A stretch of 50,340 nt of DNA, taken from contig JANWWF010000007.1 of NCBI GenBank assembly GCA_025055755.1, forward strand, positions 17,286-67,625, written 5' to 3'. The DNA is from Candidatus Kapaibacterium sp. GTDB taxonomy: Bacteria; Bacteroidota; Ignavibacteria; Kapaibacteriales; NICIL-2. The position numbers and the translations under genes were made by a program. Shown here piece after piece: positions 17,805-28,164 of the stretch (its first letter is position 1; each line of letters begins with the position of its first letter). The notes under the pieces were generated by a model. The model was given only the letters and a program-made list of their open reading frames with translations. It ran no database searches and was not told where the DNA came from.

Positions 17805-18089
17805 TTACTTTTTCGCTTTATCTTCCTTGCGGTGACCAGCGTGACCACGGAATGTTCGAGTGGGAGCAAATTCACCAAGTTTGTGCCCCACCATATTCTC
17901 GGTCACATACACAGGGATAAACTTATTCCCATTGTGGACAGCAAATGTGTGCCCTACAAACTCCGGAATAATTGTCGACGCACGGCTCCAGGTTTTGATA
18001 ACCTGCTTTTTTCCACTGGCATTGAGCTGCTCGACTTTTTTCCGAAGCTTGTAGTACACAAAGACACCTTTTTTCAGCGATCGTGCCAT
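17805..18089 (-). CDS. rpsS: 30S ribosomal protein S19
   Basis: The 94-residue protein starts [18 protein letters not shown] and has [20 protein letters not shown] and [20 protein letters not shown], the S19 signature. It partners with S13 in the 30S head. It lies 9 bases after rplB. Confidence 0.97.
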   Translation of the reverse strand: MARSLKKGVFVYYKLRKKVEQLNASGKKQVIKTWSRASTIIPEFVGHTFAVHNGNKFIPVYVTENMVGHKLGEFAPTRTFRGHAGHRKEDKAKK

Positions 18090-18098
18090 AGTCCTGTA

Positions 18099-18938
18099 TT
18101 AGTTCTTTGTGCGACGTCGAATAATAAGACGATCCGATGCTTTGTGCTTTTTCCGTGTCTTGAGACCTTTTGCTAATTGTCCCCATGGCGAACGGGGATG
18201 TTGACGTCCACCACCGGACTTGGAGCGTCCCTCTCCGCCGCCGTTCGGATGATCAATTGGATTCATTGCCATACCACGGGTTTGCGGACGGATGCCTAAC
18301 CAGCGTGCTCGTCCTGCTTTGCCCAACATGATGTTTTCATGATCGGGGTTACTGACCACCCCTATTGTTGCCCTGCATTGGGCAAGTACCATGCGAATTT
18401 CACCTGACGGCAGTTTCAATTGGGCATACTTACCATCGAAACCAAGCAGTTGGGCAGCAAGACCTGCACTTCGCACCAGTTGCCCCCCTTTCCCTGGTTT
18501 CAACTCGATATTATGGACAAATAAACCCGGGGGAATCTTCGCCAGCGGTAGTGTATTACCAACATTAAACTCTGCATGTTCACTGCTAATAATCCGATCC
18601 CCCACTTTGAGCCCTTGGGGCGCCAGGATATAGCGACGCTCTCCATCGTCATAGCGCACCAGCGCGATACGGGCGGAGCGATTTGGATCGTACTCTATTG
18701 TCTCGACGGTGGCGTAAATGTCAATTTTATCTCGCTTGAAATCAATTTTCCGGTATAGCCGTTTATGGCGACCACCGCGATGACGAGAGGTAATACGCCC
18801 GGTATTGTTGCGCCCTCCTGTCGAGGGAAGTGGTTCACACAGCGGCTTATACGGCCGATCAGTAGTCAGATCGGAAAAGTCGCTGATGGAGTAAAAGCGC
18901 GTTCCTGGCGTAATAGGTTTGAGCTGTCGAAGTGGCAT
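18099..18938 (-). CDS. rplB: 50S ribosomal protein L2
   Basis: The 279-residue protein has the central [20 protein letters not shown] block and the C-terminal [20 protein letters not shown] region with the conserved His near the peptidyl-transferase centre. Length matches the family (273-280). It follows rplW by 6 bases. Confidence 0.98.
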   Translation of the reverse strand: MPLRQLKPITPGTRFYSISDFSDLTTDRPYKPLCEPLPSTGGRNNTGRITSRHRGGRHKRLYRKIDFKRDKIDIYATVETIEYDPNRSARIALVRYDDGERRYILAPQGLKVGDRIISSEHAEFNVGNTLPLAKIPPGLFVHNIELKPGKGGQLVRSAGLAAQLLGFDGKYAQLKLPSGEIRMVLAQCRATIGVVSNPDHENIMLGKAGRARWLGIRPQTRGMAMNPIDHPNGGGEGRSKSGGGRQHPRSPWGQLAKGLKTRKKHKASDRLIIRRRTKN

Positions 18939-18944
18939 TGTGAA

Positions 18945-19253
18945 CTATTCGTTTGTTTCACCTTCACCGCTGACGACATCAATTGCGTAGCCAGGCTTGA
19001 GCCGGACATACGCTTTTTTCCATGTTCGTGTCCGCCCTTGCTGAATACCGCGTCGCGTGTATCGAATGCGACGCTTCCCTCGAACTGTTACTGTACGCAC
19101 CTTTTCGACCTTGACGCCGAACATTGCCTCGACCGCCTGTTTGATTTCAATCTTGTTGGCAGTCCGCTCAACTTCGAAGACGTAATGGTTGTGGATGCCT
19201 TTGACTTTTTCAGATTTCTCCGTAAGGATTGGGCGTTTGATAATCTGAATCAT
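18945..19253 (-). CDS. rplW: 50S ribosomal protein L23
   Basis: The 102-residue protein has IIKRPILTEKSEKVKGIHNH and the core FEVERTANKIEIKQAVEAMF followed by KVEKVRTVTVRGKRRI. L23 forms the docking site for trigger factor and SRP at the tunnel exit. Its ATG overlaps the rplD stop by 4 bases. Confidence 0.97.
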   Translation of the reverse strand: MIQIIKRPILTEKSEKVKGIHNHYVFEVERTANKIEIKQAVEAMFGVKVEKVRTVTVRGKRRIRYTRRGIQQGRTRTWKKAYVRLKPGYAIDVVSGEGETNE

Positions 19254-19906
19254 GCTGCTACCTCCTCTGGCTCGTGAGACTTCGGTGTCAGAATGCGGGC
19301 AAGAACTTCAATCGCTCCCGGAACAAGGAGCAACTTCCGGTGGCTGAGCACGTGGTAGGCAGCAACATTCTCCGCAAGCATGATATCCAGGTACGGAAGA
19401 TTCCGCGTTGCCCGCAGAACGTTCTCGTCGAAGCGATCGACAAGCATAAGCGTTTTGACACCCTCCAGCCCCAATGCACGCATCACTGCTGCAGCCTGCT
19501 TGGTCTTTGGCTGCTCAAGCTGTATGCTCTCGACAACCACCACATTCCCTTCACGTGCACGGCATGAAAGTGCCGAGCGTCGAGCAAGCTGATTAAGCTT
19601 TTTCGGGATGGTGATCGTGTACTTATGCGGTTGCGGACCGAACACCGTTCCTCCTCCCACCCAGAGGGGTGATCGGATTGAGCCTGCACGAGCAACACCA
19701 CGCCCTTTTTGGGGCCAGGGTTTGCGACCACCACCAGATACTTCTTGCCGTGTTTTGGTCTTATGGGTCCCTTGCCGTTGATGCGCCAGGTACACGCGCA
19801 CGGCTAAATACATCGCATGCTCGTGTGGCTCGATGCCAAATACCGCATCTGGCAGCTCAATAGTGCCTTTTTGTTCACCGTTTTGCGTTAGTAGGGGTAC
19901 GTTCAT
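19250..19906 (-). CDS. rplD: 50S ribosomal protein L4
   Basis: The 218-residue protein has the tunnel loop RQGTHKTKTRQEVSGGGRKP followed by WPQKGRGVARAGSIRSPLWV and the C-terminal VLSHRKLLLVPGAIEVL. L4 lines the exit tunnel and, in E. coli, autoregulates the S10 operon. It is separated from rplC by 68 bases that hold a hairpin. Confidence 0.97.
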   Translation of the reverse strand: MNVPLLTQNGEQKGTIELPDAVFGIEPHEHAMYLAVRVYLAHQRQGTHKTKTRQEVSGGGRKPWPQKGRGVARAGSIRSPLWVGGGTVFGPQPHKYTITIPKKLNQLARRSALSCRAREGNVVVVESIQLEQPKTKQAAAVMRALGLEGVKTLMLVDRFDENVLRATRNLPYLDIMLAENVAAYHVLSHRKLLLVPGAIEVLARILTPKSHEPEEVAA

Positions 19907-19944
19907 CGCTATTACCGCGTTGTATGGTTACTGCATGCACGCGT

Positions 19945-19967
19945 CTGCTGTGGAGCTTGCACAGCAG
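19945..19967 (-). ncRNA. Hairpin in the rplC-rplD spacer
   Basis: CTGCTGTG and CACAGCAG form an 8-base stem around a 7-base loop in the 68-base rplC-rplD gap, 38 bases before the rplD start. Neighbouring gaps are mostly under 25 bases. There is no following U run. It could be a processing or regulatory RNA structure. Confidence 0.45.
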
Positions 19968-19974
19968 CACTGGT

Positions 19975-20592
19975 TTATGAAAGCTTGACGATTTCCACCA
20001 GTGCATTTGGAGCACCGGGGATACTGCCTTTGACCAAAAGGAGATTGTCTTCCTCGATCACTCTGAGGACCTCGAGATTGCGGATGGTGGTCCGCCGTCC
20101 GCCCATCCGCCCAGCCATACGCATACCTGGGAATACACGCGACGGGAACGAGGATGCACCAATTGAGCCCGGCGCCCGTGTGCGATCACTTTGTCCGTGT
20201 GTCGCCATACCGACCCCCGCAAAATGGTGTCGCTTGACGACTCCCTGGAATCCGCGTCCAATACTGGTCGCAGAAATCTTAACCCGATCACCGGGCTGGA
20301 ACTGGGCTACCGTGAGTACATCGCCAACATTTGCATCAACACCGCGAAACTCGCGCAAGTAGCGATGCGGTTGCACTCCTGCCTTCGCAAAGTGCCCTGC
20401 AAGAGGCCGGTTAACCTTTCGGGGCGGTATCGGCTCAAATCCAATTTGGATTGCCTCGTACCCGTCCCGCTCAAGGGTCCGGCGAAGCACGACCGGACAC
20501 GGCCCTGCTTCGATAACCGTACAGGGTACGTACTCGCCTGTTTCGGTAATAAATCCGGTCATCCCAAGTTTTCGACCGAGCAAGACAGCCAT
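19975..20592 (-). CDS. rplC: 50S ribosomal protein L3
   Basis: The 205-residue protein starts MAVLLGRKLGMTGFITETGE and has the conserved GQSDRTRAPGSIGASSFPSR loop that reaches the peptidyl-transferase centre. The ATG at 20592 has AGGT a few bases upstream and is preferred to the GTG at 20607. It follows rpsJ by about 20 bases. Confidence 0.97.
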   Translation of the reverse strand: MAVLLGRKLGMTGFITETGEYVPCTVIEAGPCPVVLRRTLERDGYEAIQIGFEPIPPRKVNRPLAGHFAKAGVQPHRYLREFRGVDANVGDVLTVAQFQPGDRVKISATSIGRGFQGVVKRHHFAGVGMATHGQSDRTRAPGSIGASSFPSRVFPGMRMAGRMGGRRTTIRNLEVLRVIEEDNLLLVKGSIPGAPNALVEIVKLS

Positions 20593-20613
20593 CGTTACCT
20601 CGTGCACAATAGC

Positions 20614-20922
20614 TTAAACTTTGATCTCAACGTCCACACCGGCGGGAATGTCGAGCTTTGTTAGCTCGTCGATAGTTTTCGGCGTCGAGCTGAAAATGTC
20701 GATCAGACGCTTATGGATACGCATTTCAAACTGCTCGCGTGATTTTTTATCCACATGGGGCGACCGATTGACCGTGACCACAGTCCGCTCGGTCGGCAGG
20801 GGAATAGGACCAGATACAGTCGCACCCGTCTGCTTAACTGTTTGCACAATCCGTTCAGCAGATTTATCAACCAGATTGTGATCGTAGGAGCGGAGCTTGA
20901 TGCGTATCCGTTGAGCTGCCAC
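20614..20922 (-). CDS. rpsJ: 30S ribosomal protein S10
   Basis: The 102-residue protein reads [40 protein letters not shown] and ends [12 protein letters not shown], a standard S10 (NusE). The GTG at 20922 gives the usual length; a TTG at 20937 is in frame. It begins the S10 cluster right after tuf and also serves in antitermination in other bacteria. Confidence 0.96.
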   Translation of the reverse strand: MAAQRIRIKLRSYDHNLVDKSAERIVQTVKQTGATVSGPIPLPTERTVVTVNRSPHVDKKSREQFEMRIHKRLIDIFSSTPKTIDELTKLDIPAGVDVEIKV

Positions 20923-20946
20923 GACGCTTCCAACCAAATGTGAAAC

Positions 20947-22155
20947 TTACTCGAGAATCTTGGTCACAACACCAGCACCGACGGTACGACCGCCTTCGCG
21001 AATCGCAAAGCGCAGTCCCTCTTCCATTGCAACAGGGGTAATGAGCTCGATCGTGAGATTGTCCACGTTGTCACCCGGCATGACCATCTCAACACCACTG
21101 GGCAATTGAATGGTCCCTGTCACATCGGTTGTGCGGAAGTAGAATTGGGGACGGTAGCCGCTAAAGAATGGTGTTGTGCGCCCACCTTCAGCAGCGGTCA
21201 GGACGTACACCTGTGCCGTAAACTTATGGTGTGGAGTGATGGTTCCTGGTTTTGCAATCACCATTCCGCGCTCCAACTCATCTTTTTCGATCCCCCGCAA
21301 CAAAAGCCCAACATTATCACCTGCCTGTGCTTCGTCGAGCAACTTCCGGAACATCTCGATACCTGTGACAGTGGACTTTTTGTGCAAGCCAAAGCCGACA
21401 ACCTCGACTTCCTCATTGAGGCGGATGACACCACGCTCCACACGCCCTGTTCCTACCGTACCACGCCCTGTGATCGAGAAAACGTCTTCGACTGGCATCA
21501 GGAAAGGCTTGTCAATCTCCCGTTGTGGTGTAGGAATGTAGTTATCAACCGCATCCATCAGGTCCCAGATGCACTGGAAGCGAGGATCATCCAGCGGTGC
21601 ACCGCTCATTCCAGCATCGAGCGCTTGCAGCGCTGAACCCCGGATAATCGGCACTTCGTCGCCGGGGAAGTCGTACTTCTTGAGCAGGTCACGCACTTCT
21701 TCTTCCACCAAGTCGAGCAACTCTGGATCAGCAATATCCACTTTATTCAAAAACACCACAATGCGGGGAACGCCAACCTGACGCGCCAAAAGAATATGTT
21801 CACGGGTTTGCTGCATAGGACCGTCGTTTGCAGCGACAACAAGGATTGCCCCGTCCATTTGTGCAGCACCTGTGATCATGTTTTTGATGTAGTCTGCATG
21901 CCCTGGACAGTCAACATGGGCATAGTGCCGTTTTTCTGTTTCGTATTCGACATGCGCAGTGTTGATAGTAATACCACGTTGCCGCTCCTCTGGAGCATTG
22001 TCGATTTGGTCATAAGCACGTGCCTGCACGGTAGGGAACTTCCGTGACAGTGCAAATGTGATTGCCGCCGTCAACGTCGTCTTCCCATGATCGACGTGAC
22101 CAATGGTGCCCACATTGACGTGGGGCTTTGTACGAACAAATTTTTCTTTTGCCAT
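20947..22155 (-). CDS. tuf: Elongation factor Tu
   Basis: EF-Tu brings aminoacyl-tRNA to the ribosome. The 402-residue protein has G1 GHVDHGKTT, the switch I threonine in [17 protein letters not shown]3 DCPGHADY and G4 NKVD, and ends [14 protein letters not shown]. The ATG at 22155 ([20 protein letters not shown]) has GAGG just upstream and gives normal length. It lies between fusA and rpsJ. Confidence 0.98.
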   Translation of the reverse strand: MAKEKFVRTKPHVNVGTIGHVDHGKTTLTAAITFALSRKFPTVQARAYDQIDNAPEERQRGITINTAHVEYETEKRHYAHVDCPGHADYIKNMITGAAQMDGAILVVAANDGPMQQTREHILLARQVGVPRIVVFLNKVDIADPELLDLVEEEVRDLLKKYDFPGDEVPIIRGSALQALDAGMSGAPLDDPRFQCIWDLMDAVDNYIPTPQREIDKPFLMPVEDVFSITGRGTVGTGRVERGVIRLNEEVEVVGFGLHKKSTVTGIEMFRKLLDEAQAGDNVGLLLRGIEKDELERGMVIAKPGTITPHHKFTAQVYVLTAAEGGRTTPFFSGYRPQFYFRTTDVTGTIQLPSGVEMVMPGDNVDNLTIELITPVAMEEGLRFAIREGGRTVGAGVVTKILE

Positions 22156-22190
22156 AAAGCCTCCGTGGAGAAGACAGTTAAACAAATTCG

Positions 22191-24269
22191 CTAAATGTAG
22201 TTTGCGTATGAATGTTGTGGTACTGTTGCCGGTTCGTAATGAGAAAAGGTCATCGTGTACACAGCTCGCCCTTGCGTTAGCGAGCGAAGCTGCGTAACAT
22301 AACCGAACATTGCAGCCAATGCAACGGTTGCCCGCACAAGACTGACCGTCCCTCGCTGCTCAATCTGTTCAATCTTGCCGCGGCGACTATTGATATCGGC
22401 AATAACGTCGCCGACAAACTCATGGGGCGTTGTCACTTCCAGCGCCATAACTGGCTCCATGAGTACAGGTCCGGCTTCTCGATATGCCTCCCGAAGTGCT
22501 ATCGTCGTTGCTACCCGGAAGGCAATATCATTCGGCTCGGTTTCGCCACTGGTTGCGCCACGCAAGCGCACTACAATGTCAATGAGCGGGTAGCCCATCA
22601 CCGGCCCGGCGATCAGAGTTTCGCGGGCTCCATCTTCAATCGCCCGGACGCACGCAAGCGGCAGTGATGCCCGGTGGGATTCTGGCCTTTCATCACTAAA
22701 CGTAAACCCACTGCCGCGTGCTCCAGGGGCAATTTCCAGATCTACATCTGCAGAATACACGTTCGATCCCTGGATGCGCTCAAAGTGGCCATGTTTTTCG
22801 ACCACCTGGGTAATCGTTTCGCGATAGGCTACCTGGGGCTTACCTACACGGACCGGCACACCAAATTCGCGTGCCAACCGATCCACCACAATTTCCAGAT
22901 GCAATTCTCCAACACCGCTGATAATAAGCTGTCCCGACTCTGGGTCGGTCGAAAAGCGAAACGTTGGATCTTCATCGGCAAGCGCTGTAAGTGCAGCGAC
23001 AAGCTTTTCTTGATCGGCCGCAGTCCGCGCCTCGATTGCTTGAACGATAACGGGCTCGGTAAACTCAATTCGTTCGAACAGGATGGGATGCTTTTGGTCC
23101 GCGATTGTTTCTCCTGTTCGAGCTCGGAGCCCTGGAATGGCAACAATATCGCCTGCGTATGCCGCAGGAATCTCTTCCCGCCGATCGGCTTGCATATGAA
23201 GTATTTTCTGTACTCGTTCGCGCTTGCCCGTTGAAACGTTCAGCACGGTGTCGCCGGGTTGGAGTGTGCCTGCATAAAGCCGCACAAACACCAGCCGACC
23301 AGCATGCCGATCTGCAATCACTTTGAAGGCTAAGCCCGCCAATGGCTCATCATCACTGGGCTGCCGCACCAGCACTCGATCCGGCGCCGATGGATCGTAT
23401 CCGCTAATTGCACCGACATCCAGCGGCGAGGGAAGATAGTCCACTACTGCATCGAGCAGTTGCTGCACACCCTTGTTGCGATAGGACGAGCCACACAACA
23501 CCGGTACTGCCCGTCGCTCTAAGGTACCGCGGCGAAGAACCGCCCGCAGCTGTTCGACAGATGGCTCGACGCCGTCGAGATATTGCTCCATCAATTGATC
23601 GTCGAGCTCAACCACGCGCTCAATCATCGCCGCCCGTGCTGCTTCCGCCGCTTCTCGGTACTGCTCTGGGATTGGAATTGCCTCGTAGCGTGCGCCCAGC
23701 GATGCTTCATCGAACACGATTGCCTGCATCGTGAGCAAGTCTATCACGCCAGCGAATGCATCTTCACTTCCCAATGGAATTTGGACGGGAATGGGATTAG
23801 CGCCGAGCTTCTGGCGAATAGAAGCAACCGCGGCATCGAAATCTGCCCCGACTCGGTCCATCTTGTTGATGTACGCGATACGGGGCACCCGGTACTGGTC
23901 GGCTTGGTGCCAGACTGTCTCCGATTGAGGCTCGACACCTTCAACCGCCGAGAACAGCGCGATAGCACCATCGAGCACGCGCAAGGAACGCTGCACCTCT
24001 GCCGTGAAATCAACGTGGCCCGGCGTATCAATAATGGTAATTCGATGCCCTCGCCAGGTGCAGGAAACTGCGGCGGAGGTAATCGTAATCCCTCGCTCAC
24101 GTTCCTGCTCCATGTAGTCGGTTATGGTAGTCCCTTCGTGTACCTCGCCGAGCCGATGCGCGACACCAGTATAGAACAGGATGCGCTCGGTGGTAGTGGT
24201 TTTCCCGGCATCAATGTGCGCCATAATCCCAATGTTGCGCACATGCCGAATGTTGGTACTCCGAGCCAT
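22191..24269 (-). CDS. fusA: Elongation factor G
   Basis: EF-G drives ribosomal translocation. The 692-residue protein has G1 [24 protein letters not shown]3 DTPGHVDFT and G4 NKMD, followed by domains II-V, including YRETITQ and the domain IV/V block [20 protein letters not shown]. Length equals the family norm. Order rpsL-rpsG-fusA-tuf is the classical str operon. Confidence 0.98.
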   Translation of the reverse strand: MARSTNIRHVRNIGIMAHIDAGKTTTTERILFYTGVAHRLGEVHEGTTITDYMEQERERGITITSAAVSCTWRGHRITIIDTPGHVDFTAEVQRSLRVLDGAIALFSAVEGVEPQSETVWHQADQYRVPRIAYINKMDRVGADFDAAVASIRQKLGANPIPVQIPLGSEDAFAGVIDLLTMQAIVFDEASLGARYEAIPIPEQYREAAEAARAAMIERVVELDDQLMEQYLDGVEPSVEQLRAVLRRGTLERRAVPVLCGSSYRNKGVQQLLDAVVDYLPSPLDVGAISGYDPSAPDRVLVRQPSDDEPLAGLAFKVIADRHAGRLVFVRLYAGTLQPGDTVLNVSTGKRERVQKILHMQADRREEIPAAYAGDIVAIPGLRARTGETIADQKHPILFERIEFTEPVIVQAIEARTAADQEKLVAALTALADEDPTFRFSTDPESGQLIISGVGELHLEIVVDRLAREFGVPVRVGKPQVAYRETITQVVEKHGHFERIQGSNVYSADVDLEIAPGARGSGFTFSDERPESHRASLPLACVRAIEDGARETLIAGPVMGYPLIDIVVRLRGATSGETEPNDIAFRVATTIALREAYREAGPVLMEPVMALEVTTPHEFVGDVIADINSRRGKIEQIEQRGTVSLVRATVALAAMFGYVTQLRSLTQGRAVYTMTFSHYEPATVPQHSYANYI

Positions 24270-24309
24270 CGTTCCGTGTAGGCTGTTATGACGTCAAAGA
24301 GCCATGGTT

Positions 24310-24341
24310 CACTTCAAGGGGTTATTCTACCACTTGAAGTG
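24310..24341 (-). ncRNA. Hairpin spanning the rpsG stop codon
   Basis: On the minus strand CACTTCAAG and CTTGAAGTG form a 9-base perfect stem with a 14-base loop that holds the rpsG stop codon (TAG at 24329-24327). It lies 41 bases before the fusA start. No U run follows. It may affect translational coupling between rpsG and fusA or RNA processing. Confidence 0.5.
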
Positions 24342-24794
24342 AGCGAATGCTTTGTTAGCTTCTGCCATCGCATGCATAGTATCTCGGCGCTTGATTGCGC
24401 CACCTTCACCGTTGGCAGCAGCGATAATTTCATTTGCCAGACGGATAGCCATTGTTTTATCTCTGCGTTCACGAGCATAATCGCGCAGCCATCGCAATGC
24501 GAGCGATAAGCGCCGCTCCTCACGGACTTCCATGGGAACTTGATAGGTTGCCCCTCCGACGCGGCGCGGACGAACCTCCAGCACCGGCGCGACATTCGCG
24601 ACCGCAGCGCGAAACACTTCCAGTGGGTTTTGTTTAGTCTTTTGCCCAATCAACGTGAAGGCTTCATACACAATACGCCGTGCGATTGTCTTTTTACCTT
24701 CCCGCATAATGCAGTTGATGAGCTTTGCAACCATCACGTCATTGTATAGCGGATCCGGCTCGATGTAGCGTTTCGGTGCACGTTTCTTTCTCAT
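24327..24794 (-). CDS. rpsG: 30S ribosomal protein S7
   Basis: The 155-residue protein has [20 protein letters not shown], the [17 protein letters not shown] block and the C-terminal [21 protein letters not shown]7 nucleates assembly of the 30S head and in E. coli represses its own operon. It lies between rpsL and fusA. Confidence 0.98.
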   Translation of the reverse strand: MRKKRAPKRYIEPDPLYNDVMVAKLINCIMREGKKTIARRIVYEAFTLIGQKTKQNPLEVFRAAVANVAPVLEVRPRRVGGATYQVPMEVREERRLSLALRWLRDYARERRDKTMAIRLANEIIAAANGEGGAIKRRDTMHAMAEANKAFAHFKW

Positions 24795-24812
24795 ACTTGC
24801 ATTTGCCGATGA

Positions 24813-25202
24813 TTACTTTTTCGCTGCTGCTTGCTTAGGCCGCTTGGCGCCGTACTTGGAGCGTCCTTGCATACGGCCGTTGACGCCTTGCGTGTCGAGT
24901 GCACCGCGGATGATGTGATAGCGCACACCTGGCAAATCTTTCACCCGTCCCCCGCGGACAAGCACAATGCTGTGCTCTTGCAAGTTGTGCCCCTCGCCCG
25001 GAATGTACGCGGTAATCTCAATACCATTGGTCAAACGCACACGCGCCACTTTACGGAGCGCAGAGTTTGGCTTTTTCGGCGTGGTGGTGTACACCCGAGT
25101 ACACACTCCCCGCCGCTGAGGGCATCCCATCAGCGCAGGAGACTTTGACTTTTTGAATGGCTGTTGCCGACCTTTGCGGATAAGTTGGGCTATCGTAGGC
25201 AT
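24813..25202 (-). CDS. rpsL: 30S ribosomal protein S12
   Basis: The 129-residue decoding protein has [20 protein letters not shown] and [19 protein letters not shown], including the Lys and Asp regions linked to streptomycin response and beta-methylthiolation. The ATG at 25202 ([14 protein letters not shown]) is the family start; the frame open to 25406 is not used. It is the first gene of the 23-kb ribosomal run and has a clear promoter upstream. Confidence 0.98.
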   Translation of the reverse strand: MPTIAQLIRKGRQQPFKKSKSPALMGCPQRRGVCTRVYTTTPKKPNSALRKVARVRLTNGIEITAYIPGEGHNLQEHSIVLVRGGRVKDLPGVRYHIIRGALDTQGVNGRMQGRSKYGAKRPKQAAAKK

Positions 25203-25272
25203 GCGCAGTCCAACACCAAAACAGTGACACTCGACCGCTCCAGAATGCTCAAGGCATTCCAGAATTAGCCCG

Positions 25273-25304
25273 CAAAAATACGGCAAGCAATAGAATTTTA
25301 CAAA
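25273..25304 (-). promoter_or_regulatory. Bacteroidetes-type promoter of the rpsL operon
   Basis: The minus strand reads TTTG, 20 bases, TATTTTTG. This fits the known Bacteroidetes primary promoter form (TTTG around -33, TAnnTTTG around -7) at full match. It lies in the 109-base gap between the UDP-HexNAc dehydrogenase gene and rpsL and leaves a leader of about 65 bases before the rpsL ATG. An imperfect repeat, GAATGCCTTGAGCATTC, lies in the leader. Confidence 0.8.
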
Positions 25305-25311
25305 CCGAGCA

Positions 25312-26670
25312 TTAACCTCGCGCTCCCAGGAGCACAATGTTGCTGCGATCCCGGACCGCTCGCAATGCATTCCGCGTATCAACAACCACCCGACTGGCAC
25401 GGGCAACTAACTCATAGTCAATGCATGTATGGTCGGTGGTGACACAAACGACATTGTACCGCCGGAGCACCTTCGCACTGAGACGATGAAGCGAGTGCAA
25501 TTGCTCTGCTTGGGGTGTACCCTCAAATAATTCCACCGTCGGGATGTAGGGATCGTAGTAGTCAATCTGCCGTACCCCTTCACGCCGTAGCAGTTCGGCC
25601 ACTTTGAGCGCGGGAGAATGGCGGAGGTCGTCAACATCACGCTTGAACGCCATTCCCAGCAGCAATACCCGTGCATTGGGTAATTCCACTGGTTGCCGCG
25701 CAATTTGTCCTATAATCATGTCGCGCACATAGTAGGGCATTGACTCGTTGACCTCTGCTGCTAACTCGATAAAGTTCGTGGTAAAATCATACTCTCGGGC
25801 AAGCCACGAAAGGTAATATGGATCAATGAGAATGCAATGACCACCAATACCAGGCCCAGGATAGAAGGGCATGTAGCCAAAGGGTTTTGTCGCTGCAGCC
25901 TCGACAACTTCCCAGATATTGACTCCCATCCGATCGCATAGCTGTGCTAACTCATTGACCAGTGCGATGTTTACACTGCGGAAGATATTTTCCAGCAGTT
26001 TCTCCATCTCTGCTACTTCAGGAGAGGAAACACGCACAACTTTCTCGACAGCAAGCGCTGTCGCAGCAGCTGCCAGCTCTGTACACTGCTCGGTAATACC
26101 CCCAACCACAATCGGAGTGTTGCCCGTATGCCAAATTTTATTCCCTGGGTCTACACGCTCGGGCGAAAAGGCAAGGAAGTATTGCTGTCCACAGCGGAAG
26201 CGAGTATCCTCCAGCAAAGGTTGCACGTACTTGCGCGTTGTTCCGGGGAAGGTCGTGCTTTTGAGCACATACAGCTGCCCGGGCCGCTTGTGGGTAGCAA
26301 TTGCCCGCGCTGCAGCAAGGATATACGAAATGTCGGGGTCCTTGTTTGCAGTAAATGGCGTTGGGACGCAAATAAAAATCACATCACATTCAGCAAGACG
26401 CTCCTGCTTCCCCGTTGCCTCAAGCATGCCTCTGGTCACGCAGTCAGCAACAACTGCATCGTCGAGATCGCGGATATAGTTTTTCCCCTGTTCCAGAAGG
26501 GCAATTTTATGCACATTTGTATCAAAGCCAAGGGTGCGAATTCCTTTGCGAGCGAACTCAACCGCAAGCGGGAGCCCAACATATCCCAGCCCAATTACCC
26601 CTACCACAACACTTCGATCATCAATACGACGGCGGAGCTGACGTGCCCAGCGCGAAGGACGATTGTTCAT
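25312..26670 (-). CDS. UDP-N-acetylhexosamine 6-dehydrogenase (WbpA/WecC-like)
   Basis: This NAD-dependent enzyme of the UDP-glucose/GDP-mannose dehydrogenase family makes a sugar uronate for surface glycans. The Rossmann start [19 protein letters not shown] is at about residues 20-40. [16 protein letters not shown] and [10 protein letters not shown] follow. The catalytic cysteine is in [19 protein letters not shown], whose IGGHC-IDP pattern is typical of UDP-GlcNAc/ManNAc dehydrogenases rather than UDP-glucose enzymes. The C-terminal domain has [17 protein letters not shown]. The ATG at 26670 is used; a GTG at 26676 overlapping the upstream stop is possible. It is the last gene of the envelope operon that starts at 29411. 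Confidence 0.9.
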   Translation of the reverse strand: MNNRPSRWARQLRRRIDDRSVVVGVIGLGYVGLPLAVEFARKGIRTLGFDTNVHKIALLEQGKNYIRDLDDAVVADCVTRGMLEATGKQERLAECDVIFICVPTPFTANKDPDISYILAAARAIATHKRPGQLYVLKSTTFPGTTRKYVQPLLEDTRFRCGQQYFLAFSPERVDPGNKIWHTGNTPIVVGGITEQCTELAAAATALAVEKVVRVSSPEVAEMEKLLENIFRSVNIALVNELAQLCDRMGVNIWEVVEAAATKPFGYMPFYPGPGIGGHCILIDPYYLSWLAREYDFTTNFIELAAEVNESMPYYVRDMIIGQIARQPVELPNARVLLLGMAFKRDVDDLRHSPALKVAELLRREGVRQIDYYDPYIPTVELFEGTPQAEQLHSLHRLSAKVLRRYNVVCVTTDHTCIDYELVARASRVVVDTRNALRAVRDRSNIVLLGARG

Positions 26671-26672
26671 AC

Positions 26673-27545
26673 TCACTGCTCAGGATAATTCGGTAATTCA
26701 GTGCGGAGCTTCTCACGAAGCATGCGGAATAGTTTCTCCACCTGGACTCGAGCTGACTCAGTACGAGGAGCAAGCAGCCAGTAATACTCGCGATTTGCAA
26801 TAGGACCTAATGGCATCAAGCCTTGGGAGCGATGAACTGCAGCATTCCATGCCACAATAGCTTTCCATGTGAGACGGCGGTTGAAACCAAAACTCACAGT
26901 CCGATCAAATACCAAGGGGGGCGTGTTTATCACCCCTTCGGCAAAGGGCTCCATTGCTACTGCAAAGAGCGAGTCGCCACCGAGCACTCCAAGGACCGGC
27001 AGCTGAGGCTGCACTCGGGCTGCCGCCTGCAGTAGAAGATAAGTGGCGGCTTTATGCCCTCCATGTGTGGTCTGGGTAGGTAAAAGACCAAGCGCCATAT
27101 CATAACGTCCTCGCCGAATAATGCGCTCTAATTGATGGCGTACAATGGCAGTATCCCACTCCCTTAGCGTTTCTTCCATACTCTGCGTATAGGCGTGGTC
27201 ACGCTCGTCGAGGAAATAGACTGTTCGCACTCCGAGTAACTCTGCCGCTTCGAGCATCTCTCGCTTGCGTATCCGTGGCAGGTGAGCACGTCCAATTGAG
27301 TCTATCGTCAGCGGAAGATGGTATAATGCTTCCGCCAGCGTGGCATAGCGGTATCCTGCTTCCCCATTGGTAATAACGCAAATGTCAACAATGGCGTTTT
27401 GATAGTGCGTTAGGGCAAACAGCAATGCTGCACATGCTGTTTCATCATCGGGATGTGCCTGGACGACGAGAATGCGTGGCTGCCCCATCGCAACCACGCC
27501 CATACAAAGCACACCGAAAACAATGCGGACAATGCGGTTTTTCAT
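26673..27545 (-). CDS. Exported PIG-L family (LmbE-like) deacetylase
   Basis: The 290-residue protein has an N-terminal export signal (MKNRIVRIVFGVLCMGVVAMG, then QPRILVV). The zinc-site motif AHPDDE follows at about residues 30-35, and a second His region TTHGGHKAA in the middle. PIG-L enzymes remove N-acetyl groups from GlcNAc-containing small molecules or glycolipids. Most are cytosolic, so the signal peptide is notable. It lies immediately upstream of the UDP-HexNAc dehydrogenase gene in the same operon, which hints at an N-acetylated glycan as substrate, but that is inference. The ATG at 27545 is chosen because it gives a clean signal peptide; 27566 is possible. Confidence 0.85.
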   Translation of the reverse strand: MKNRIVRIVFGVLCMGVVAMGQPRILVVQAHPDDETACAALLFALTHYQNAIVDICVITNGEAGYRYATLAEALYHLPLTIDSIGRAHLPRIRKREMLEAAELLGVRTVYFLDERDHAYTQSMEETLREWDTAIVRHQLERIIRRGRYDMALGLLPTQTTHGGHKAATYLLLQAAARVQPQLPVLGVLGGDSLFAVAMEPFAEGVINTPPLVFDRTVSFGFNRRLTWKAIVAWNAAVHRSQGLMPLGPIANREYYWLLAPRTESARVQVEKLFRMLREKLRTELPNYPEQ

Positions 27546-27573
27546 CAGTGGCAAAATTAGGAGCACTGCCGCA

Positions 27574-28152
27574 TCAGAACTTCTGCTTCTCGAGGAAGAC
27601 CCCTTTGTCCACTTTCAAGAAAAATTGTTGATAGACATTTGGATCAGTCACGGGATACGACTCGATCACTGCTCCTTCGTTATCCAAAATACGAGCGACA
27701 AAACTCACGCGGACTCGCGTCTGTCGAGTGCCAAACGGTGAAACATTCACCGTGGCCTCGATTTGCTCTATGTTACGATACCGCTGGGGCTGCTGCGGTG
27801 TTGATGGCTGCGCTCTACCACGGCTAATCGCTGCAGCGAATATTTCAGCCCATGTTTCAGCTGGTGTTCGCTCCTGCCCAGTCCGCATACGATTTGTGAG
27901 CATGATCTCCTTGACAGCGCTAATCAGTCCTAAGTCCACGACTGCATTGCGGACCGTAAAGCCGTCGTCTTGCAGCGTATTGAGTACTGCTTTCATCACC
28001 AGCTTTGTGTCGTTCGTATCGAAATCCCGCTGTTGGTATTGGCGGCGCTCCAGTTGTGTCTGCTCGTAGTCGGGAGGTTGCGGACGATTGACAATTGTAC
28101 ACCCGCTCACCAGCAGAGCAAGTGCAATTAGCAGACCAAAAACCCGTTCCAT
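27574..28152 (-). CDS. Lipoprotein, unknown function
   Basis: This is a 192-residue predicted lipoprotein: MERVFGLLIALALLVSGC gives a lipobox with Cys at residue 18. The mature part has the patch TKLVMKAVLNTLQDDGFTVR followed by VVDLGLISAVKE, a pattern I recall from small envelope lipoproteins of several phyla but without known function, then a Gln/Pro-rich linker and a beta-rich end. It lies 12 bases after another lipoprotein gene and 28 before the PIG-L gene. The ATG at 28152 is preferred over 28164. Confidence 0.8.
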   Translation of the reverse strand: MERVFGLLIALALLVSGCTIVNRPQPPDYEQTQLERRQYQQRDFDTNDTKLVMKAVLNTLQDDGFTVRNAVVDLGLISAVKEIMLTNRMRTGQERTPAETWAEIFAAAISRGRAQPSTPQQPQRYRNIEQIEATVNVSPFGTRQTRVRVSFVARILDNEGAVIESYPVTDPNVYQQFFLKVDKGVFLEKQKF

Positions 28153-28164
28153 ATGCAGTGCCAC

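Noticed and set aside
23583-24281. 232-codon plus-strand open frame opposite fusA
   Set aside because: It mirrors the conserved EF-G coding sequence in another frame and has no recognisable protein pattern.
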